A stretch of DNA of 64,000 bases, taken from positions 7,458,690 through 7,522,689 of the forward strand of contig NW_004624734.1 in the NCBI RefSeq assembly GCF_000247695.1, given 5' to 3'. Position numbers and translations under genes: made by a program. Below, piece by piece: positions 1-10,935 of this stretch. Source of the stretch: Heterocephalus glaber (Eukaryota; Chordata; Mammalia; Rodentia; Bathyergidae). The notes under the pieces are model-generated. The model was given only the letters and a program-made list of their open reading frames with translations. It did not search any database and had not been told where the DNA came from. How positions within the stretch are numbered: the first letter of the stretch is position 1; every line of letters begins with the position of its first letter.

Positions 1-37
1 AATATATGACTCCGGTGGGCATGTGACAGTCCGTTTT

Positions 38-300
38 GTGTTGCTACAATACAATACCTGAGACTGGACTGCTTATAAAGAGTAGTAGTTTATTTAGCTC
101 ATAGTTCTGGAGGCTAGGATACCAAGGCCATGATGGTGGCATCTGGCAAGGTCCTCCTTCCCACATCACAACGCGGCAGGAGGTGCCCCATGTGAGACAC
201 AGCAAGCCGCTAGCTCGGGTCTCCCTCCCTTCTGATGAAGACGCTAAGGCTATCACAGGGCCCCCACTCCCAGGACTTCATGTAACGTCCATCACATACC
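38..300 (-). repeat. MaLR-type (MST/MLT-like) LTR retrotransposon fragment
   Basis: The segment reads like the ERVL-MaLR motif 'ATACCTGAGACTGG ... TTTATTTAGCTCATAGTTCTGGAGGCT' and then a decayed tail. The TTTATTT block is the complement of a polyadenylation-type AATAAA, so the element lies on the minus strand. Both ends are blurred. This is family-level recognition only, and the subfamily is not resolved. Confidence 0.55.
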
Positions 301-635
301 TACAAACAGCATCAGCATAGGAACCTGGGGTTAAGTTTTCAACACATGGATTCTCGACACAGTCAAGCCGTAATAGTATGCGTCTGCACTTCTGTTAGGG
401 GACACATACTGCACACACATCTCGACCTTTAGTAACTATGGCCACAAAGCAAACAGTACCAGCAGGGGATGAGAGTTCCTGTAGCTCCATGACTTAGTCG
501 ACCCTTGGTGGTGTCAGCCTGACGTCACAGCCGTGGAGGGGGTGGGGAGAAGGTAGCAGGACTACATCTCGCCTTTATCTTGTCTTTCCCTGATAATTTA
601 TTCAATAGAACACCTTTTTCACACACTGATTGGCC
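301..635. other. Unassigned sequence
   Basis: I see no gene, RNA or clear repeat here. Composition is ordinary for the window. Confidence 0.4.
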
Positions 636-778
636 ACAGCACCTGCCCACTTTCCTATTGGGTCGTTTGCTGTTTTCCTTCTGGTTTGTAAGAGTTCTTT
701 ACACAGCGTATCTGCAAACCCTGTCTCCATTCTATGTACTGCAACCATCTTTTCCCACCACTTGGAGATGATTTCAAG
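636..778 (-). repeat. L1 fragment, antisense to ORF2 3' part
   Basis: The plus strand carries a degraded copy of the antisense L1 ORF2 stretch 'TTTGTAAGAGTTCTTTA ... CTGCAACCATCTTTTCCCACCA'. In sense direction this is the reverse-transcriptase C-terminal region that includes the 'WEKIFAN'-like peptide codons. It is short and frame-broken, so it is an old 5'-truncated L1 piece. Confidence 0.55.
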
Positions 779-1144
779 GAGGTTAAATTAACATGGCCAG
801 GGCCACCCAGTGAGGAAAGTGTCAGTCATTCTTTTCCAAAGAGTGGTGGTGAGTGGCAGGCATTCCATCTGTAGCCTGTGCTGGCAACATGGAGCCTTTG
901 GCTTGGTCGTGTGCAGAGCACCAGCATCTGCAATCATGACTGAACCTTGGATGGGTAAGATAATAAGCACTCTGTTGCTAACTAGAAATTGTGGATCGGG
1001 ATAAAGCTTATGCCCTGAATTTCGGCAGCATTCCAACATGCTTGGATTGGCTAAAGCATGCCTCCTGTGGAAACTCTTGAAGAACTACCTGGATGCTTAG
1101 CTGTGTTCTGACTCCAGAAGGATGCTCAGGGTAAGTACCCAAGG
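779..1144. other. Unassigned sequence
   Basis: Nothing recognisable. Overlapping short open frames of 64-83 codons occur on both strands, as chance predicts, and none resembles a known protein. Confidence 0.4.
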
Positions 1145-1310
1145 CACTGTTTCTCACACTGTGGTCCTTGGACCAGCAACACCAGCGGCATCACCTGGGA
1201 ACTCAGAAATACAGGTTCTCAGATCCCACCTTAGACCAACAAATCAGAAACTAGGGGCAGGGTGGGCAGCCATCTGTGCTCTTCAGGTAACTCTGATACT
1301 TGGTGAAGAT
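1145..1310 (+). repeat. MER5A-like hAT-Charlie DNA transposon fossil
   Basis: It shows the MER5A landmarks in order: 'TTTCTCACACTGTGGTCC', 'GGACCAGCA', 'CATCACCTGGGAAC', 'AAATCAGAAACT', and a right end like 'GTAACTCTGATAC'. MER5A is a non-autonomous palindromic element of about 190 bp that predates the rodent radiation. Divergence is high, as expected. Confidence 0.8.
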
Positions 1311-1394
1311 GACAACTGCAGTTCGAACTGATCGCGCCTTTATCAGGATACAGAGGATCACACTAAACCCAGAGCTTCAGGTTTCTGCCACCAG

Positions 1395-1605
1395 CATTTA
1401 TGAAGCACCTTCCAGGCCGTACCCTGGGAAGGTACTTTACAGATACTGTTGCATTAAACCCTCAAACAACAAGGTGTAATATGATGGTTTCCATGTTACT
1501 AAGAAGAAGCTGGGGCCCAGAAGGGTTGTGTGTTCCACACAGCTCACAAGTTAGTGAAGTAAAATTCTAGCCTATGCCTGTCTTACTCTGAGGCCCGCGA
1601 CTGCC
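1395..1605 (+). repeat. MIR SINE
   Basis: Typical MIR features appear in order: 'TTTATGAAGCACCTTCCAGGC', 'TTTACAGATACTGTTGCATTAAACC', an internal 'GGGGCCCAGAAGGG' in place of the usual GAGGCTCAGAGAGG, and the 'CACACAGCTCACAAGT' core end. This is an ancient tRNA-derived SINE common to mammals. Confidence 0.7.
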
Positions 1606-2053
1606 CTCCTGCTGCTCCTGAAGTCACCTGTGTGAACGATTCAAGTCTTGACATAATCATCACAGAACTGGGACTCAGCAATCACTCAGTTCTAGAACTC
1701 TGGTGTGCAGAGACCCCTCACTGCCTACCCAAAGCAATGCAACAAATTATCAAGATCTCCCCATGCTGGGCACCTTTCCATACATCCCAGGGCAACAGAT
1801 ACCAGTAAACTCATTCTCTGACCTAAAGCAGCTCACTGGTAACTTGAATCAGACAGCTGGACAGAGCTTTGACCATCACCAAAAGTCATGCGTGAAGAAA
1901 GATGGGAAGAGAAAGAAGGGGTCCATTCTGCCTGGATGTATGGCTGGCTTTTGTTGGAGCTGGGTTTAGCAAGTCACTGGAGGAAGGGTGGACAAGGCCT
2001 CGGCAAGCTTCAGTGACACTGAGCAGAGAAGGAAGGGGGACTCATATGAGCTG

Positions 2054-2406
2054 TGTGTTAGTCAGCTTTCCATCACTGTAACAAAATACCTGAGAAAAAC
2101 AACTTAAAGGAGGAAGGTTGTTTTGGCTTACAGTTCCAGTCCATGGCCTACTGGCTCCATTACATGGGCCTGAGACCAGGTAGAGCATCATGGCAGTGGA
2201 AGTGAGTGGAGGAGGAGGCTGCTTGCCTCATGGTGGCCAGGAAGCAGAGAGAAGTAGTGGGGGAAGGGACCAGGGACAAAATGTGGCTTTCAACGGTAGG
2301 CAGGCCCACTTCCTAAAGTTTTCACCACCTCCAGACAGCATCACCAGCTGGGGCCAGGCCTTCAATGTGTGAGCCTTTGGAGACACTCCAGATGCAAACG
2401 ATAACA
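2054..2406 (-). mobile_element. Solo MaLR LTR (ERVL-MaLR), near full length
   Basis: Read on the minus strand, the element starts TGTTATCGTTTG and ends CTGACTAACACA, giving TG...CA termini. Near its 3' end it carries 'AAGCCAAAACAACC', an eroded form of the AATAAACC polyadenylation region. The flanking pentamers AGCTG (2049-2053) and AGCAG (2407-2411) look like a decayed 5-bp target-site duplication, the length expected for ERVL-class integrases. No internal region is attached, so it is a solo LTR. A related LTR in the opposite orientation lies at 20827-21140. Confidence 0.75.
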
Positions 2407-2411
2407 AGCAG

Positions 2412-3900
2412 GACACAGAGGAAGAGATGTGAGACAGTGGTGAGGCTGGGAAGGGAGGGCAGGTGGAGGTGAAGGGATCAAAATCTGCAACAAAAGGGCC
2501 AGGTCAGGTTGGCCGCAGAGTTTGGACATCGTTCTGTTGAGTCAAGGGCAGCTGCTGGCACTGAAAGCCTGGGACAGGAGGAAAGAACTACTGGGCCTCT
2601 GTCCCCTCTGCCCACCCTACTCCCTGGAGCAGACAGGGTGGTGAAGGGCAGAGGGGGGCAAGAGGCTGCCATGGGTAACAGCAAGGGTGACAGTCAAAGT
2701 ATTTACTGGACAGAACCATGTGGGCACCGACCAACCAGCTGGGCATCTGCTTTAAGCAATCTGATGCCATTAACCTAACAGAGTCCAGCTGTTTAGAAAT
2801 TTTTCACTGTCTCGGGTGGACAGTGCCCTCTTCACAGCAGCTGCTGGGGGCTCCCTGGCTGGTTCCCCAAAGGTGCCCGCAGGCCAGGGAGGGGAGGATC
2901 CCGGTTTACACTCACAATAGCCTCACCTTCAGGAGCCTGGCGCAACCAGAGCAGGACCGCCTGGTGACAAATGTACAACATGCTGAGTGACTAGTCTCTT
3001 CTAGAGTTTGAGAATCCATCAAAGGGTTTTAATTAAAGCTAAAGCGGTATCTGGGGAGCCCGTGCCCTCCGGGAGTGTGACCGTGAGATTCGTTCTGGCT
3101 GACTGATGGGGGCAGGTTGGAGGCCCTTTCGGGACGGTGTCTTTGAGGAGCCAACACTTTGGCTTTTTCCAGACTCAGTTTCAGTGAGGATTGCTCAGTG
3201 CTCAGTGGGTGTAGTCTTCGTGATTTCCTTTGCTGCAAAAACTCAGTCATCAATCCCAGCTCCTCTTTTCCCTGGAACCCAGATCCCCCAAACTCCACCC
3301 CAGAGTCTGCAATAGCCCCAAAGTCCTCTCTATTTTTCAAGAAAAGGGCCAATGATCATTGGAATGGCTGACATTTTTCTAACATTTACTTACATTTCTG
3401 ACATATTTTTACCCTGTCTTTACTTCCTAGCTTGAAAACTAGCTTAATTTCTGCGGTTCTATCAGATTGACCCGGTGACCGCACCTGATTTAACTGATAA
3501 GTTCAATTTTAGAAAATCCGACATAGTGAAATGAAGAAATTGGAATTTAGAAAACAAAATCCTTGAGGGCTGAGAGAGGATGACTAATGACATTAGAGAG
3601 GACTCTGTGCTTCGGCAAAGCTTTCCCCTCCTTTAGAGCCCTGCTCTGCCGCAGGACGTGTTTGCCAACCAAAGTAAGTACCTTGTAGCAACCGATTTTC
3701 AAGCTCTGGAGGAGGCACCAAGAGAAGCAGGGTGGTGACAGTGTGGTGTGACATCAGCAAGGACAGGAGAAAGCCACAGGAGAGTAGGTAATCACCCACT
3801 GCTTCAAGAGACCTAAATCCCAAGTAGTGACCTCTCTTTGTTCCACAAGCCCTGTGGCCTCTAGGGTAAACCTTACCAATGCGAATTGGTTGGGAAGGGA
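2412..3900. other. Unassigned sequence
   Basis: About 1.5 kb without a recognised repeat, RNA or exon. Short overlapping open frames occur on both strands (up to 107 codons) but none has a recognisable domain or protein-like composition. Confidence 0.4.
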
Positions 3901-3913
3901 TCATCAAAGATTT

Positions 3914-3993
3914 GTTTTTCAGTACTGAGATTGAACTCAGGACCTTGTGCTTGCAAGGCAGGCGTGGTGCCAATGAGCTAAATCTCCAGCCCC
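3914..3993 (-). repeat. ID SINE (tRNA-Ala derived), first of a tandem pair
   Basis: The minus-strand copy has degraded A and B boxes of the RNA polymerase III promoter ('TTAGCTCATTGGC' and 'GAGTTCAATCTC'). It is flanked by the direct repeat CATCAAAGATTT at about 3902-3913 and 3994-4005. It is more diverged than its neighbour, so it is probably the older insertion. Confidence 0.85.
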
Positions 3994-4005
3994 CATCAAA
4001 GATTT

Positions 4006-4091
4006 TTTTTTTTTTTTGGTACTGGGGATCGAACTCGGGTCCTTGAGCTTGCGCAGCAAGCGGTGAGACCACTGAGCTAAATCCCCAGCCC
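4006..4091 (-). repeat. ID SINE, second of a tandem pair
   Basis: The minus-strand copy starts GGGCTGGGGATTTAGCTCAG, keeps an intact B box (GAGTTCGATCC), and ends in about 15 A (T on the plus strand). The target-site duplication 'CATCAAAGATTT' / 'TATCAAAAATTT' reuses the same site as the previous SINE. The long tail and good match indicate a younger insertion. Confidence 0.9.
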
Positions 4092-4845
4092 TATCAAAAA
4101 TTTTTAATCAGCAGGTTTCTCCCTGGCCCCTTACCCTCAGTCCAGTGACCTGCACATAGTAGGTGTTCAGTAGATGTTTGGTGAGTTGATAAAGCAACAG
4201 CAAATGACAAGACTAGGGCAGGTGGTGGCACCAGAATCTAAGACCTCTAAGTGGGTCCCAGAGGGGGCTATTGCTGTGAGCCAGTTGAAAAACAAAATTC
4301 AACCTCTTAAAAATTCAAATTCCACGTAATAGTTTTAGGTTGGACCCCAGGTATTCCAAGGTTGGAAATACTGATGTGAGGTGGAGGATAAATGCGATGA
4401 TTCTCCTGGTGTGGTCTGGAGACAGGAAATAGGTGGGGAGGCCACTTGTAAAGTGATTGAGGGTTTGGCTGATTCAACCAGGAGTTTGTTGGACTTCTTC
4501 TCCCACTGGAGGATGCAGGCTACATAGAATGGAATTCAGCAGCAATTGGAGGTGGCATCTGAAACCCTGTTTGGGTTTTGCTTTTACTCTGAGGTTTGAA
4601 AACCATTAGCATGTGCCCATTGGCACCAGGGCCCTCCCAGCACAAATGCTCAAATTTCACATTGTTCCAGAAACAGAACAGCCAGTCTCCAAGGGTCTTA
4701 GGCAGGGTGATCAAACATGCTTGTTTGCCCAGGATTGTCCTGGTCTTGGCCCTGAAAGTCGTGGTTCTGGAATCCTCCCAGTCCTAGGAAAGCGCTGTCC
4801 CTAGAGCTTAGAGACCATCAGTGGATCAGGCAGGCCAGCTTCCTG
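4092..4845. other. Unassigned sequence
   Basis: No exon, RNA gene or confident repeat. The stretch 4300-4380 ('GACCCCAGGTATTCCAAGG') may be an eroded DNA-transposon scrap, but I cannot assign it. Confidence 0.35.
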
Positions 4846-5165
4846 CCTCAGAACTTCCACTTCCTGTCAGTGTGGCTTCAGGCGAGGGCACCATCCTTAT
4901 GTCTAAAATGGGGAGCCCGTCAGTCTTGCAAGGTTGTCACGAGGCTTAAATGAGCCAATGCTTGCCCAGCACGCCGCCCCATGAAGCAGTCAGTGTTACA
5001 GCTGTGACTGTTATTGCAGCCGTCCTTATATTGTCATTGTCCTTATCATCATTACTATTACATTCCAAATATCTCATCTTACACATGAAGCCCAGAAAGA
5101 AAACCAGCTGGTCAAGGCCTCCCTGTGGGGCAGAGTCGAAAATCCAGGACTCCTGATCCCGTGCT
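4846..5165 (+). repeat. MIR-like ancient repeat
   Basis: The order 'TGTGGCTTCAGGCGAGGGCACC', 'AAAATGGGGAGCC', 'GTTGTCACGAGGCTTAAATGAG', 'CATGAAGCAG' follows the MIR pattern (short-term 'CTGTAAAATGGGG' and 'GAGGATTAAATGAG' signatures). An AT-rich stretch with TCATCATT follows. The call is moderate because both ends are eroded. Confidence 0.55.
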
Positions 5166-5989
5166 CTTCCTGAAAGCAGAGGGACCCACAGAGTCCTGGG
5201 CTCCATTGGAGCTGCCAGCCACTGTCTCAGACACACACCTGTCCTGTATTTGGTCCAGAAGCCACAGCAACAGATGGGGATCTTTGACCGCAAGACACAG
5301 AAACAGGTTCTGGCTAACCAGGAAGAAAGAGTACATGGGAAGAGCACCGGATCTCATGGGAGGACCCCACTGGGGACAGAAGGGTTGGACAGCCCCCAAG
5401 GGTGCTAGTGGCAGGAGGGAGTACAGAGCAGTGACACTGAGGTTTCAAGGTTTCCCATCCCCAAATCCACCCTAGGGTCGAGGCCTGAGCATCGGAATCC
5501 AGTTAAGCTCAACCAGGTTTCTACAAGGGGTGGGCCAGAGGGATGGCACGCATGGCCACCACATACCCTTGGGGCCGTTTCCTTCCCCTGCCAGCACCTT
5601 CCCTCTCCAACAGGACACTTTTGCTCCCAGGGGCCACTTGTCTTCATCTCCTCGCCTGAATGAACTTCCTCAAACTGGGGCCTCTTGCGAAGGAAAGCCA
5701 CTTTGGGCTGGATGAAAATCCCAGCTGGCTGTACCCTTCGAATCCGCACGGCCCCTTGTCAAACGCTCTCCTCAGAGCACGGTTGCTGCAGTTCTGCTGA
5801 AACCACTCTAATGAGACGGTAGTCCGCGTCCCAGAAACCCTCCTCATGAACTGGGACCAGAAGCCTGTTTTCCTCCAAATGGGTCCGTTTTTCACTTTCT
5901 ATTTTTCCAAAGTGTTCAGAATAACGACCTGCTGAAAACCTGGAATATAGCACGTTGTTTTGAAGTCCAGGCTGTCTTCAAGGTTATTT
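5166..5989. other. Unassigned GC-moderate sequence
   Basis: No repeat or exon recognised. Overlapping open frames up to 116 codons are present in several frames at once, which argues against real coding. Confidence 0.4.
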
Positions 5990-6345
5990 TTTTTTTTAAC
6001 CTCTGATTTAACTTGCTGGGCGCCTCTGGAGTCTGGTATTAATAATAAATATTATTGCCGTGCATCCTTATTTTTCCCTTAATTTAATTAGAGAAAATGT
6101 AATAGCCCTTATGAAAACAATATATGAGTTTTCAAACCTAATTAACATGATACAAAGTGCGCAGGTCATGAAAATTGTTGTTTTCTCTGGAAAGCCTCCA
6201 TGCAAATAGATAAAAACAAAACTCCACTTAATTCCACAGCCTGGGCTAACAGGCAAATCAGAGATGACGGACTCTCGCCCCAGGGCTCCGTCTGCCTGGT
6301 AATAAATACTTTCCTTTTGTCACGATTCAAGGGAGAGCAGAGCAA
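5990..6345. promoter_or_regulatory. Candidate conserved non-coding element (homeodomain/POU-motif rich)
   Basis: This AT-rich block lies between GC-richer flanks and has no repeat signature. It holds a dense set of developmental transcription-factor core motifs: ATTAATAATAAATATTA at 6038-6054, TTAATTTAATTAG around 6080-6091, CCTAATTAACATG around 6138-6150, and an exact octamer ATGCAAAT at 6200-6207. It also has AATAAATA near 6300. This kind of sequence typifies vertebrate developmental enhancers, but conservation itself cannot be seen from one genome. Confidence 0.45.
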
Positions 6346-7212
6346 TAGGCGAACCCTACCAGATACTCTGAGGTGGCAGCAAGTCAGCCGTGACTGGTGC
6401 ACCCCACACCCGGTCACAACACAGCTGCCAAGGGATCCAAGCCTGCATGGTCTGGGTGCTGGCCTGGTCTTCCACCTCTGTCCTGGGCCAGGCTGTGGAT
6501 CATCCTGAGGATGCCAGCCACCCCCTCCTCAGCCCCAGTTCTGGGTGCTCTCTAAGGCTAGCAGGGGCATGGCAGGGAGGAGGGTCCCCCAAGCCTGGCT
6601 CCTCCAGCAAGGCACTGCGACCATGAAGAGCTCCCTTCCTTTCCAAGGCCACCCCCATTCCCACCAGGAGCTCACCCACTTCCTCTCCATGTTTGATTCT
6701 GAACCCTCCTTGGGCACATGGGGCACCTCCCAGATCCAGGTTTTGAAGGGCAGCTGGATCTTGTGTCCAAGCCATATCCAGACCAGGGGGCTGCAGCCCA
6801 GCAGGGGAGCAGGGATGGAGGACTAGGTCCTGCCTCAAGGACCCAGCCGAAGGTCCCAGGGAAGGGCCAGAGTTCCTGGGAAGGACTCACAGGACAGCAT
6901 TCTGAGTTCCAGGGGGTCTCACTGGGGACCCAGACCAATGTGGCAGGCCCACTGGACCCTACCTACTGAGACATGCATGTCTGCAGGTTGGGAGGACCCT
7001 CAAGACACGAGGCTCACAAGGGACCGAGGGGAGTCTGACCTCAAACCCTGACCCCCTGATTATCAGACCCAGCGTCACAAGAAAGCTTTGTTTACAGCCA
7101 AACAGGATTATGGTCACCTGGCATTTGTTGTTGTTATTAATGTTATTGTTTAAATGATAATACATATATGTAGTGCATGTGTTGCAATGCACATAAATAT
7201 GCTACCTTTTAG
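6346..7212. other. Unassigned sequence
   Basis: GC-rich from 6400 to 7060, then AT-rich with a TTATTGTTTAAATG stretch. Nothing gene-like or repeat-like is confidently seen. Confidence 0.4.
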
Positions 7213-7271
7213 CCTCTCTTTTTCTTTCTTTCTCTCTCTCTCTTTCTTTCCTTCTTTCCTTTCTTCTTTCA
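7213..7271. repeat. Pyrimidine (CT/CTTT) microsatellite
   Basis: Imperfect CTTT/CTCT tract abutting the 3' tail of the neighbouring ID SINE. Such tracts commonly grow out of SINE A-tails (here T on this strand). Confidence 0.85.
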
Positions 7272-7355
7272 TTTTTGCCGTGCTGGGGTTAAATCCAGGG
7301 CCTCGCATATGCTAATCAAGTGCTCCATCACTGAGCTACATCCCCGGCTCAACAC
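7272..7355 (-). repeat. ID SINE
   Basis: Minus-strand copy with GATGTAGCTCAGTGATGGAGCAC (A box region) and a degraded B box. It uses the 'GAGCACTTGATTAGCATATGCGAGGCC' type body, different from the GCGCAAGCGC subfamily seen at 4006, so at least two ID subfamilies are in the window. Confidence 0.8.
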
Positions 7356-7537
7356 ACTACCTTGAAATAAAATGCAAATAATGCAAATAAAAATACAACA
7401 CATTGTAATTGTATGACAAACGCTGTAATCCATGACGACACCAGGTGCTGCTATGCTTGCTGATTCCAATCTTCACTAATTCACATGGCCATGTGTTCTC
7501 TATTGGCAAGTTTGAAGTTTAATTGAATTGTGGATGA

Positions 7538-7543
<6 letters not shown>

Positions 7544-7574
<31 letters not shown>
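7544..7574. repeat. (GT)n microsatellite
   Basis: About 15 uninterrupted GT units followed by CACGCG. Confidence 0.95.
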
Positions 7575-7575
<1 letters not shown>

Positions 7576-8130
7576 ACGCGTCTGTATTACAGAGAAAGGA
7601 AGCGATGTGATCCACATGGAGGGTTAACACAATGCTTATCTCCTCTCACTCACACACCTTCAGAAGTTACAGTAAAGGAATAATGAAAGTATGGACCCAC
7701 AAACACTAATCTAATTATGAAATTGACCCAAAACTATTGGGTGAAGAACTTTACCTGGCTTGGCCAGTAGAGCCTGCTGGGGTTCGGAGGGGAGGGAGAC
7801 AGCTTACTATCAAGCAGATCCAAGAACCAGACTTACAGTTGCCCAGAGGGCCAGAAGGAAGCAAGGACCACGTACGGAGCAGTTGGAGCCCTGGTTTCCC
7901 TTCCCCCATGCTCTGCCAAGCGGGCCACAGAGGAATCTCTGAAGAGACCAAGCCAGGGAGGTACCAATGACACCAGTCACAGGCAAAGGCAAGGTGGGTG
8001 CCATGTTGAAAATGGAGGATTGGATAAGAACTGGCATTGAGATGATGAGCCTCCTGACCTTCCCCATTTAGGCTCCAGGAAGCCAAGTTTATCCTCTATC
8101 TGCATGAGTTTGGAGGAGACCCCTCTGGAA
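7575..8130. other. Unassigned sequence
   Basis: No recognised element. Three overlapping open frames (60-111 codons) lack any domain signature. Confidence 0.35.
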
Positions 8131-9092
8131 AACTGACTACTCAGAGAAAAAATTCATTATAGCTACTCACACTTGGGCGTCTCCCAGAAATGGCCATAAC
8201 TCTAAAGACACCCACCAGTGAATGAGCTCCACACCTGCACCACACATTTCCAATCATCTTTCTAGGGTTTGTTCTTAAATATGAAGAGGTGGCTAAGAAA
8301 TACAAGACACCCAAGGAAGCACTAGAGCCAGCTAACCAGCCAATGAACAGAAGAAAGGAATGTGTAGGAAACAGAGACTTTGCAAACACTAACTAATATC
8401 CTCAGAGAGAGAAAAGAAAACACCCCATCCCAGAACAAGATGTCACTTACAGAGTACTAAGAAGCTAAAATAGACTTCAAATAAAAATTTAATAAGCATT
8501 TGGAAGATACAATTAAGGGAATTTTCCAGAAAACATAACAGAAAGACAAAGGGCTGGAAAGTAAAAGAGCCAAAGAAATTAGAGGATCAATCCAGGAGGT
8601 CCAATGTCAAATTATTAGGATTTCCAGAAAATGAGAGAATTGAGAAAAGAAAAAAAATCAAATAATAGAATTAAATTCTTCAGAATGTAATAAATGACAC
8701 ACTGAAGACCTAGCTCAGGTAGGAATAGAAGACCCTCACTCACCAAGACACATCTTCCAGAAATTTCAGAAGATCAGGGATAAAGAGATTTTGCATGTTT
8801 CCTGAGGAAGTAGGAGTAGGTCATATACAAAGAATCATGACCCATAATGGTACTGTATTTCTCAATAATTGAAAGATAAAAGATAATAATGATTTCAATA
8901 TTTTAAGAGAAATTATTTCAAACCAAAACTGATATAGCTAGACAAAGTATCAATTGAGTGTGAGGGGAGTCTAAACATATTTTTCAATGTGGGAGATGTT
9001 AAAAACTTTACTCCCACTAACCATGTCTGAGAAAGTTACTGGAGGATGTGCTTCACCAGAATAAGGGAGTAAGCCATGAGAAAAGACAATTT
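8131..9092 (+). repeat. HAL1/L1-like LINE, 5' part
   Basis: A-rich sense sequence follows the ORF1-region pattern of HAL1 (half-L1) or old L1. Examples are 'CAGGAGGTCCAATGTCAAATTATTAGGATTTCCAGAAAATGAG', 'TCATATACAAAGAATCATGA', 'GAATTATTTCAAACC'-like text, 'ATCAATTGAGTGTGAGG' and 'CTACTGGAGGATGTGCT'-like text. The reading frame is broken throughout. The element resumes after an inserted MLT1 LTR at 9506. The split at 9093 shows that the LINE was in place before the LTR. Confidence 0.7.
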
Positions 9093-9505
9093 GTTTCTTA
9101 ATCATCCTAGACTGCCATAATAAACACCATCAACTGGTGACTTAAACAACAGAAATTTATTTCTCAAAGTTCTAGGGGCTGAGAAGCCCAAGAGTAAGGT
9201 GCTAGCCAATTCAGTTTCTGGTGAGGGCTCTTTCCCTGATTTGCAGACAGTTACCTTCTTTCTGTGTTCTCATCTGGCCTTCCATCGGTATGTGCTTGTG
9301 GGGAAAGAGAAGAGAGAAGGAGAGAGACAGAAAGGGAGATCTTCCTGTTAAAAGGCCATCACTTCCAGTGAATTAGGACCCGCTCTTTCTGGGGTCCTAT
9401 CTTTACCTTAATTACCTCCTAAAAGCTTTGTCTCCAAAATTTAGTCACATCCAATGTCTGGGTTTCAACATGATTTTTACAGGAACACAATTCAGTCCAT
9501 AGCAA
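9093..9505 (-). mobile_element. MLT1-type MaLR LTR inserted in the LINE
   Basis: It carries the MLT1 landmarks on the minus strand: the complement of 'AACAACAGAAATTTATTTCTC' (polyadenylation region), 'AGTTCTAGGGGCTGAGAAGCCC', 'TTTCTGGTGAGGGCTC', 'GTTCTCATCTGGCCTTCC', 'CCTACCTTAATTACCTCC'-like text, and 'AACACAATTCAGTCCATAGCA' at the right edge. It is close to full length for MLT1 and has no internal region. Confidence 0.8.
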
Positions 9506-9835
9506 CATGGAGTCCATGAAATAGATCATTTAGCATGAGAGAGACCAAGGAAACTTCCAAGGTGATAGCTCAAGAGCTGAGGATAGAAGGCTCCTGAGTT
9601 AATAAGGAAACAGGTCAATTACTCACTGTGTTTGAGTATATGAATAGAAAGATCGTGCTTCTGGCAAAGTGCATAGAAAAATACATTTTAAAAATAAGGC
9701 TATATTTTAGCTATATGATAAGCAATAATTAATCAAAAGAAGAAAACTCAGTCTGCATAGTGTGTGGTTTAGCCATGAACAAAATGCTCATAATTGTAAC
9801 ATGGTAAAAATTGAGGACTGACTTTTTCAATAATT
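9506..9835 (+). repeat. HAL1/L1-like LINE, continuation
   Basis: A-rich LINE text continues directly after the MLT1 insertion ('AGAGAGACCAAGGAAACTTCC', 'GAAAATACATTTTAAAAATAAGG'). It matches the downstream portion of the same HAL1/L1 element. Confidence 0.55.
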
Positions 9836-10585
9836 GAGCCCTGTGTTGACCTTTCCTGCATTCTACCTTTCACCAGAGATCACAAAACTGTCAGAGCAGC
9901 AGGGTTTGCCCTGTGCAGCGCCTCCTGTCCTCCAGACAGAGTGTTCTCTGTGTCGCCTAGTCCCACCCCTCCCAGCTCTCAGAACACAGCTGTCTCGGGA
10001 GCATGGGGACAGAGGCAGAGGGTGGGAGAGGGTGCCCAATGGCTCCCTCAAAAGGTCACCTTGGGGCTCCAGGTGCCCAGCTGAAACACTGCTCCTGGGT
10101 GTGGCTTCTGGAGAACAACAAATGCCTGTGCACCCCGTGGAGCTGATCCTCTCCCTCCTGTGGGGAGACGCCACCCTCCCTGTTGCCCTGAACAAAGCAA
10201 AATCAGGGGGAAGGAGGAGCTCGTCCTTTTGCTTCCTGCCTGCCTGCTGCAGCTAGGGCTTCTCCTGCCCTTGGCCTTGTTGTCACACTGCCTTCTTCTT
10301 CTGGTTTCAGCCTTCAGAATCACTGGCTTCCTTGGGTCTCCGACTCTCGAAGAGCAGGTGGTGGGACTTCTCTGCTCCCACAACCGCATGTGTCAATGCC
10401 TCCTACCAGAGTCCTCTTGGCTCTGTTTCTCTGCAGAACCCAAAGCAACACAGTGAACTCTGCACACAGACTTAAAGCAGAACTGCTTCCAGAAGGAGGA
10501 GCATGCAGGCAGAAGGAAGGGCTCCGAGCAAGAGGAGGCCAGTGGCTTGGAGTAGAGTGAGGAGAACAGGGATAAGAATACAGAG
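9836..10585. other. Unassigned sequence
   Basis: Mixed composition. A 140-codon plus-strand frame (9834-10256) is overlapped by a 110-codon frame on the opposite strand, and neither looks like a protein. No repeat identified. Confidence 0.4.
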
Positions 10586-10800
10586 GTGAGGGTCAATGGG
10601 GTTAAGAGCTTAGACTTTAATTTAGAGGAAACAGGGGAGCCATTGAAGGCTCTTGAGCAGAGGAAGGACCTCATCTGACCTGACTGAGGACTACAGAGGG
10701 ACCAATTAGACAATACTATAGCAACCTGGAGAACAGTGGCTGAGAATTCAGTCAAGATGGTGGCAGAGAGAGAGATCTATTGGATGTATCCGGAATGAGT
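10586..10800 (+). repeat. Ancient mammal-wide interspersed repeat (LINE L2-like)
   Basis: The text 'AGAGGAAACAGGGGAGCCATTGAAGGCTCTTGAGCAGAGGAAGGACC' and the following 'GGACCAATTAGACAATACTATAGCAA' follow a well-known old mammalian repeat that I associate with L2 but cannot name with certainty. The same family, 5' portion, appears at 35100-35640. Confidence 0.5.
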
Positions 10801-10935
10801 GAGTGAATAAATGAATGAAAACAATCCACATGAGATTCTATTTGACATCAGATTTTCTCTTATCTGGAGCCCAAAAGCCTCAGTTTAGAATTCTGGTTTG
10901 AGTATAGCTGTTTCCTCTGACAGCCAGTTTCTGGT

